Part shown: positions 62,301-64,000 of the stretch, piece by piece
Layout of the letters: each line of letters opens with the position of its first letter
How positions within the stretch are numbered: the first letter of the stretch is position 1
Source: Pyrenophora tritici-repentis
Taxonomy: Eukaryota > Ascomycota > Dothideomycetes > Pleosporales > Pleosporaceae
NCBI RefSeq assembly: GCF_003171515.1
Contig: NC_089394.1
Coordinates: forward strand, 186,001-250,000
Length of the DNA: 64,000 bases
Direction: 5' to 3'
Notes under the pieces: model-generated
The model's database searches: none
The model's input: only the letters and a program-made list of their open reading frames with translations
Told to the model about the DNA's origin: nothing
Position numbers and translations under genes: made by a program

Positions 62301-64000
62301 GCAACTGTGTTCCTGACAGAGACAGAGTTGCGACGGCTCCATCGACGATTTGGACACCCAGCTGTCACGCGACTTGTTAAGCTCTTAAAGGATGCTGGCT
62401 ATAACGACTTCGAAGAAAGAACCCTAGAAGAAGTCACTAAGTTCTGCCACCACTGCCAGCTCCACAGCTCCGCACCGCGCCGATTCAAATTCACTCTCAA
62501 GGATGATCACCACTTCAACTATGAGATCCTGGTGGATGTGATGTACCTGAGCAACAAACCTGTACTGCATGTGGTCGATTCCTCAACAGCGTTTCAAGGC
62601 GCGAGGTTCCTTAGCGCTATCTCAGCTAAAGAAACATGGCAAGCACTGCGGATACTATGGATCGACACGTATCAAGGACCACCAGACATTATCACGCATG
62701 ACGCAGGCACTAACTTTGCAAGCACAGAGTTCCGCGCAGAAGCAAAGATCATGGGAGTCACATGCAAGCAAGTACCTACGGAGGCGCACTGGTCTATCGG
62801 CAAAACTGAGAGGTACCATGCACCTCTACGCCGCGCATGGGACATACTCTATGCAGAACTCACTGACACTATGTCCGACGACGCGATTCTCCAGATGGCT
62901 GTGAAGGCTGTCAACGATACTGCTGGCCCCGATGGACTAGTCCCGACGCTACTGGTCTTTGGAGCGTACCCACGAATGACTGCAGAGTCACCGCCATCCC
63001 CGTCAATGGTCAAGCGCAGCGAGGCTATTCAAAAGGCGACGAAAGCCCTACGCAAGATCACGGCAGAGCACCAAGTTGCAGACGCCTTGAACACCCGCAA
63101 TGGACCAGCCACTGCAGACATGCTCGCGCTCCCACTCCAGAGCGAAGTCTTAGTATGGAGAGAGAGTGATGGCTGGAATGGCCCGTACAAGATCGCCAGT
63201 ACAGATGGCCACAACGTCACTGTTGACATGGTCAATGGTCCAACGACATTCAGATCCACTGTCGTCAAGCCATACTACAGACCGGACCACCTTTGGAGCG
63301 ACCCCGATGCGCCACACGCGCCGAATGAGCCGCATGAGCCGGTAGCAGTACCACCGGCAGTGCAACCACGCAGGAGAGGCCGCCCTCCAGGGTCAAAGAA
63401 CAAGCGGAAGGCGCACGCGTACATCACCAAGAAGGAGCAGGACGATCTTGAGCTAGCTATCAAGCTACGTAACGATGGAGTGATCACAACCTCAGGCGCC
63501 CCCTTTGAAGCGTCTGATGACCAAGAGATCAGCGACCTCGTAGGTCGTGGAGTCTTTAAATTTGAGCAATACGACGAGAGGCTACACAGCAAGATCCGGA
63601 TCTTCAAGTCACGCCTAGTACGTGAGGTCAAGGGAAAGACAACCAAGCCCTATGAGAAATCCCGCCTAGTTATCCAAGGCTACCAGGACCACGGCAAGGA
63701 GACTATTCTGACGCAATCTCCAACCATACAGCGATGTAGCCAGCGCCTGATTATGTCGCTGGCGCCCGAGATGGTACAACGCGGAATGAACATCGAGCTC
63801 CGTGACATTACGCAGGCGTATCCCCAGGCGCAGACAGCCCTGAAGAGGACGATACTCGCACATCTTCCTACTGAGCTAGTCCATCGATATCCAGAAGGCA
63901 CGCTACTCCATGTGATCAAGCCGCTGTATGGAATCGCTGAGGCAGGAGTCCACTGGTGGACAACGTATCACGGACACCATTGCAAGGAACTGGACATGGC
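59305..64000 (+). mobile_element. Ty1/copia LTR retrotransposon, runs off the window
   Basis: The probable 5' LTR starts TGTCGG at 59305, right after ATAAT, and may end in CCTTTCA at 59470; the LTR end and primer site are uncertain. A leader of about 350 bp precedes the gag-pol frame. The 3' LTR lies beyond the window, so the boundaries could not be confirmed. Confidence 0.8.
59826..64000 (+). CDS. Ty1/copia Gag-Pol polyprotein, 3' end outside window
   Basis: The frame from ATG 59826 (MADNQSEISS) stays open for 1391 codons to the end of the window. Gag includes a PPQxQQ repeat tract (60400-60490), the capsid region (61000-61400), an RG-rich stretch (RGRSRGGGGFRGG) and a zinc knuckle (CFVCQKEGCWSTNH). 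The protease motif is LPDTGA near residue 709. Integrase has an HHCC-like finger (HRRFGHP, CHHCQLH) and D-D-E pieces (ILVDVMY, ITHDAGTNF, EAHWSIGKTE), then GRPPGSKNK. RT begins with VFKFEQYDERLHSK and LRDITQAYPQA, which holds the first catalytic Asp region, then LYGIAEAGVHWW. The order integrase before RT defines copia. The uninterrupted frame suggests a young copy. Confidence 0.88.
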   Translation, partial: MADNQSEISSADSAEAQNQLQNEQSEHLLDSPWAKFTAEQLMENCPYTVALKVINTALWGVPAPADANETHATTWVAKAIHDYNVSMAWDDDLFIDYKWDFEGWTKELFSKVERGTLRSLKSVLRHRGVYTGNNHARVADSLYNILGIENTLEWEPAEFRAMKFDQQSEAYQRQQSNKRQQDTQHTVYPAVQQPPQVQQPPQLQQPPQLQQPPQVPQPSQLQRPSQGEQQEQYRVRQGVQSRSQTIEPQQPLHMSGTLEGPQHRQLWEQAAQPQQGRAQLQTRPPATAYREVTPFPQQPTNRVPNRPPELPYDPYKTLPPRWSRNDRLDANTITQFSKLWDNSNKYTGNAYDLLDDKIKIFFSICWQVDIQEEQFHAVFPRILTGRAETFYIQVVERDDSFADAYMAIKNHFDHDVHHQHYYTDWTTTTFARTRTENPDKGLHEVLQILLDKLQLCQRALGKNFEGEDALRTTVINACRGVPELEMALFKPATICEGLFSDLRSAVETHLARQHTTQMVTEDQYYLDRRYNGNGRIRGRSRGGGGFRGGSRGAYRGGEQRDDNGRGFKPRWRKKCFVCQKEGCWSTNHTDEERKAARTQFFSTLYFTGTQPPKDFSVHLAEYEGIEHTSQYNQRGWREEEDCEDDDDDDVAEAYLEQQFFTEQCLADQAFLHHISGDDVYRQDAPSAPASQFLLEDRYTRSVYQGILPDTGAANVSTVGKEQYLALTREDPTVRMDTSTAGKASIKFGKGEATSSIGTAQVSTDIGTINFEVLDAPTPFLLCLADMDRLKVYFNNTTDELVQGDVHIPVIRKWGHPWFHLNKRERATVFLTETELRRLHRRFGHPAVTRLVKLLKDAGYNDFEERTLEEVTKFCHHCQLHSSAPRRFKFTLKDDHHFNYEILVDVMYLSNKPVLHVVDSSTAFQGARFLSAISAKETWQALRILWIDTYQGPPDIITHDAGTNFASTEFRAEAKIMGVTCKQVPTEAHWSIGKTERYHAPLRRAWDILYAELTDTMSDDAILQMAVKAVNDTAGPDGLVPTLLVFGAYPRMTAESPPSPSMVKRSEAIQKATKALRKITAEHQVADALNTRNGPATADMLALPLQSEVLVWRESDGWNGPYKIASTDGHNVTVDMVNGPTTFRSTVVKPYYRPDHLWSDPDAPHAPNEPHEPVAVPPAVQPRRRGRPPGSKNKRKAHAYITKKEQDDLELAIKLRNDGVITTSGAPFEASDDQEISDLVGRGVFKFEQYDERLHSKIRIFKSRLVREVKGKTTKPYEKSRLVIQGYQDHGKETILTQSPTIQRCSQRLIMSLAPEMVQRGMNIELRDITQAYPQAQTALKRTILAHLPTELVHRYPEGTLLHVIKPLYGIAEAGVHWWTTYHGHHCKELDM

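Overview
The window looks like a filamentous ascomycete, probably a Dothideomycete of the order Pleosporales. The genes have short GT-AG introns (about 40-200 bp). The metabolic cluster is of the HC-toxin/apicidin type. The surroundings are packed with Tad-like LINEs (one copy apparently mutated by RIP), hAT elements with derived MITEs, and a Ty1/copia element. The species is an inference; nothing in the sequence names it.

Layout. 1-1.3 kb: decayed 3' end of a LINE. 2.2-44.4 kb: a compact biosynthetic gene cluster, in order: secreted FAD-linked oxidase (+), two short-chain dehydrogenases (-), MFS exporter (-), a 14-kb intronless NRPS gene (+), bZIP-ankyrin regulator (-), hot-dog/THEM6-like protein (+), branched-chain aminotransferase (-), P450 (-), fatty acid synthase alpha subunit (+), P450 (-), P450 (+). 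44.7-59.3 kb: repeat territory. It holds a fairly well kept LINE broken by two MITEs and one frameshift, then a second, heavily stop-ridden LINE carrying a 2.6-kb hAT element, a solo LTR and a MITE. 59.3-64 kb: a Ty1/copia retrotransposon whose gag-pol frame is open to the window edge.

How the cluster genes fit together. The set matches cyclic-tetrapeptide histone-deacetylase-inhibitor clusters: NRPS = HTS1/APS1, regulator = TOXE/APS2, aminotransferase = TOXF/APS4, FAS alpha = APS5, P450s = APS7/8, FAD oxidase = APS9, exporter = TOXA/APS11. The FAS would make a C8-C10 acyl chain. P450s and the aminotransferase would turn it into a 2-amino-oxo-decanoate-like residue for the NRPS, and the exporter would remove the product. 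There is no FAS beta subunit, pyrroline reductase, O-methyltransferase or racemase in the window.

Most notable points. (1) The fourth NRPS module is degenerate: its A domain has lost the core motifs, its carrier domain has Glu in place of the phosphopantetheine Ser, and there is no final condensation domain. (2) The hAT element at 51560-54165, with perfect 8-bp target duplications, carries an intron-containing histone H3 variant gene. (3) Three short introns inside that element, in two genes on opposite strands, share nearly the same sequence, like introner elements.

Exon coordinates were worked out by hand from splice consensus, reading phase and family similarity. They are internally consistent in phase but untested.
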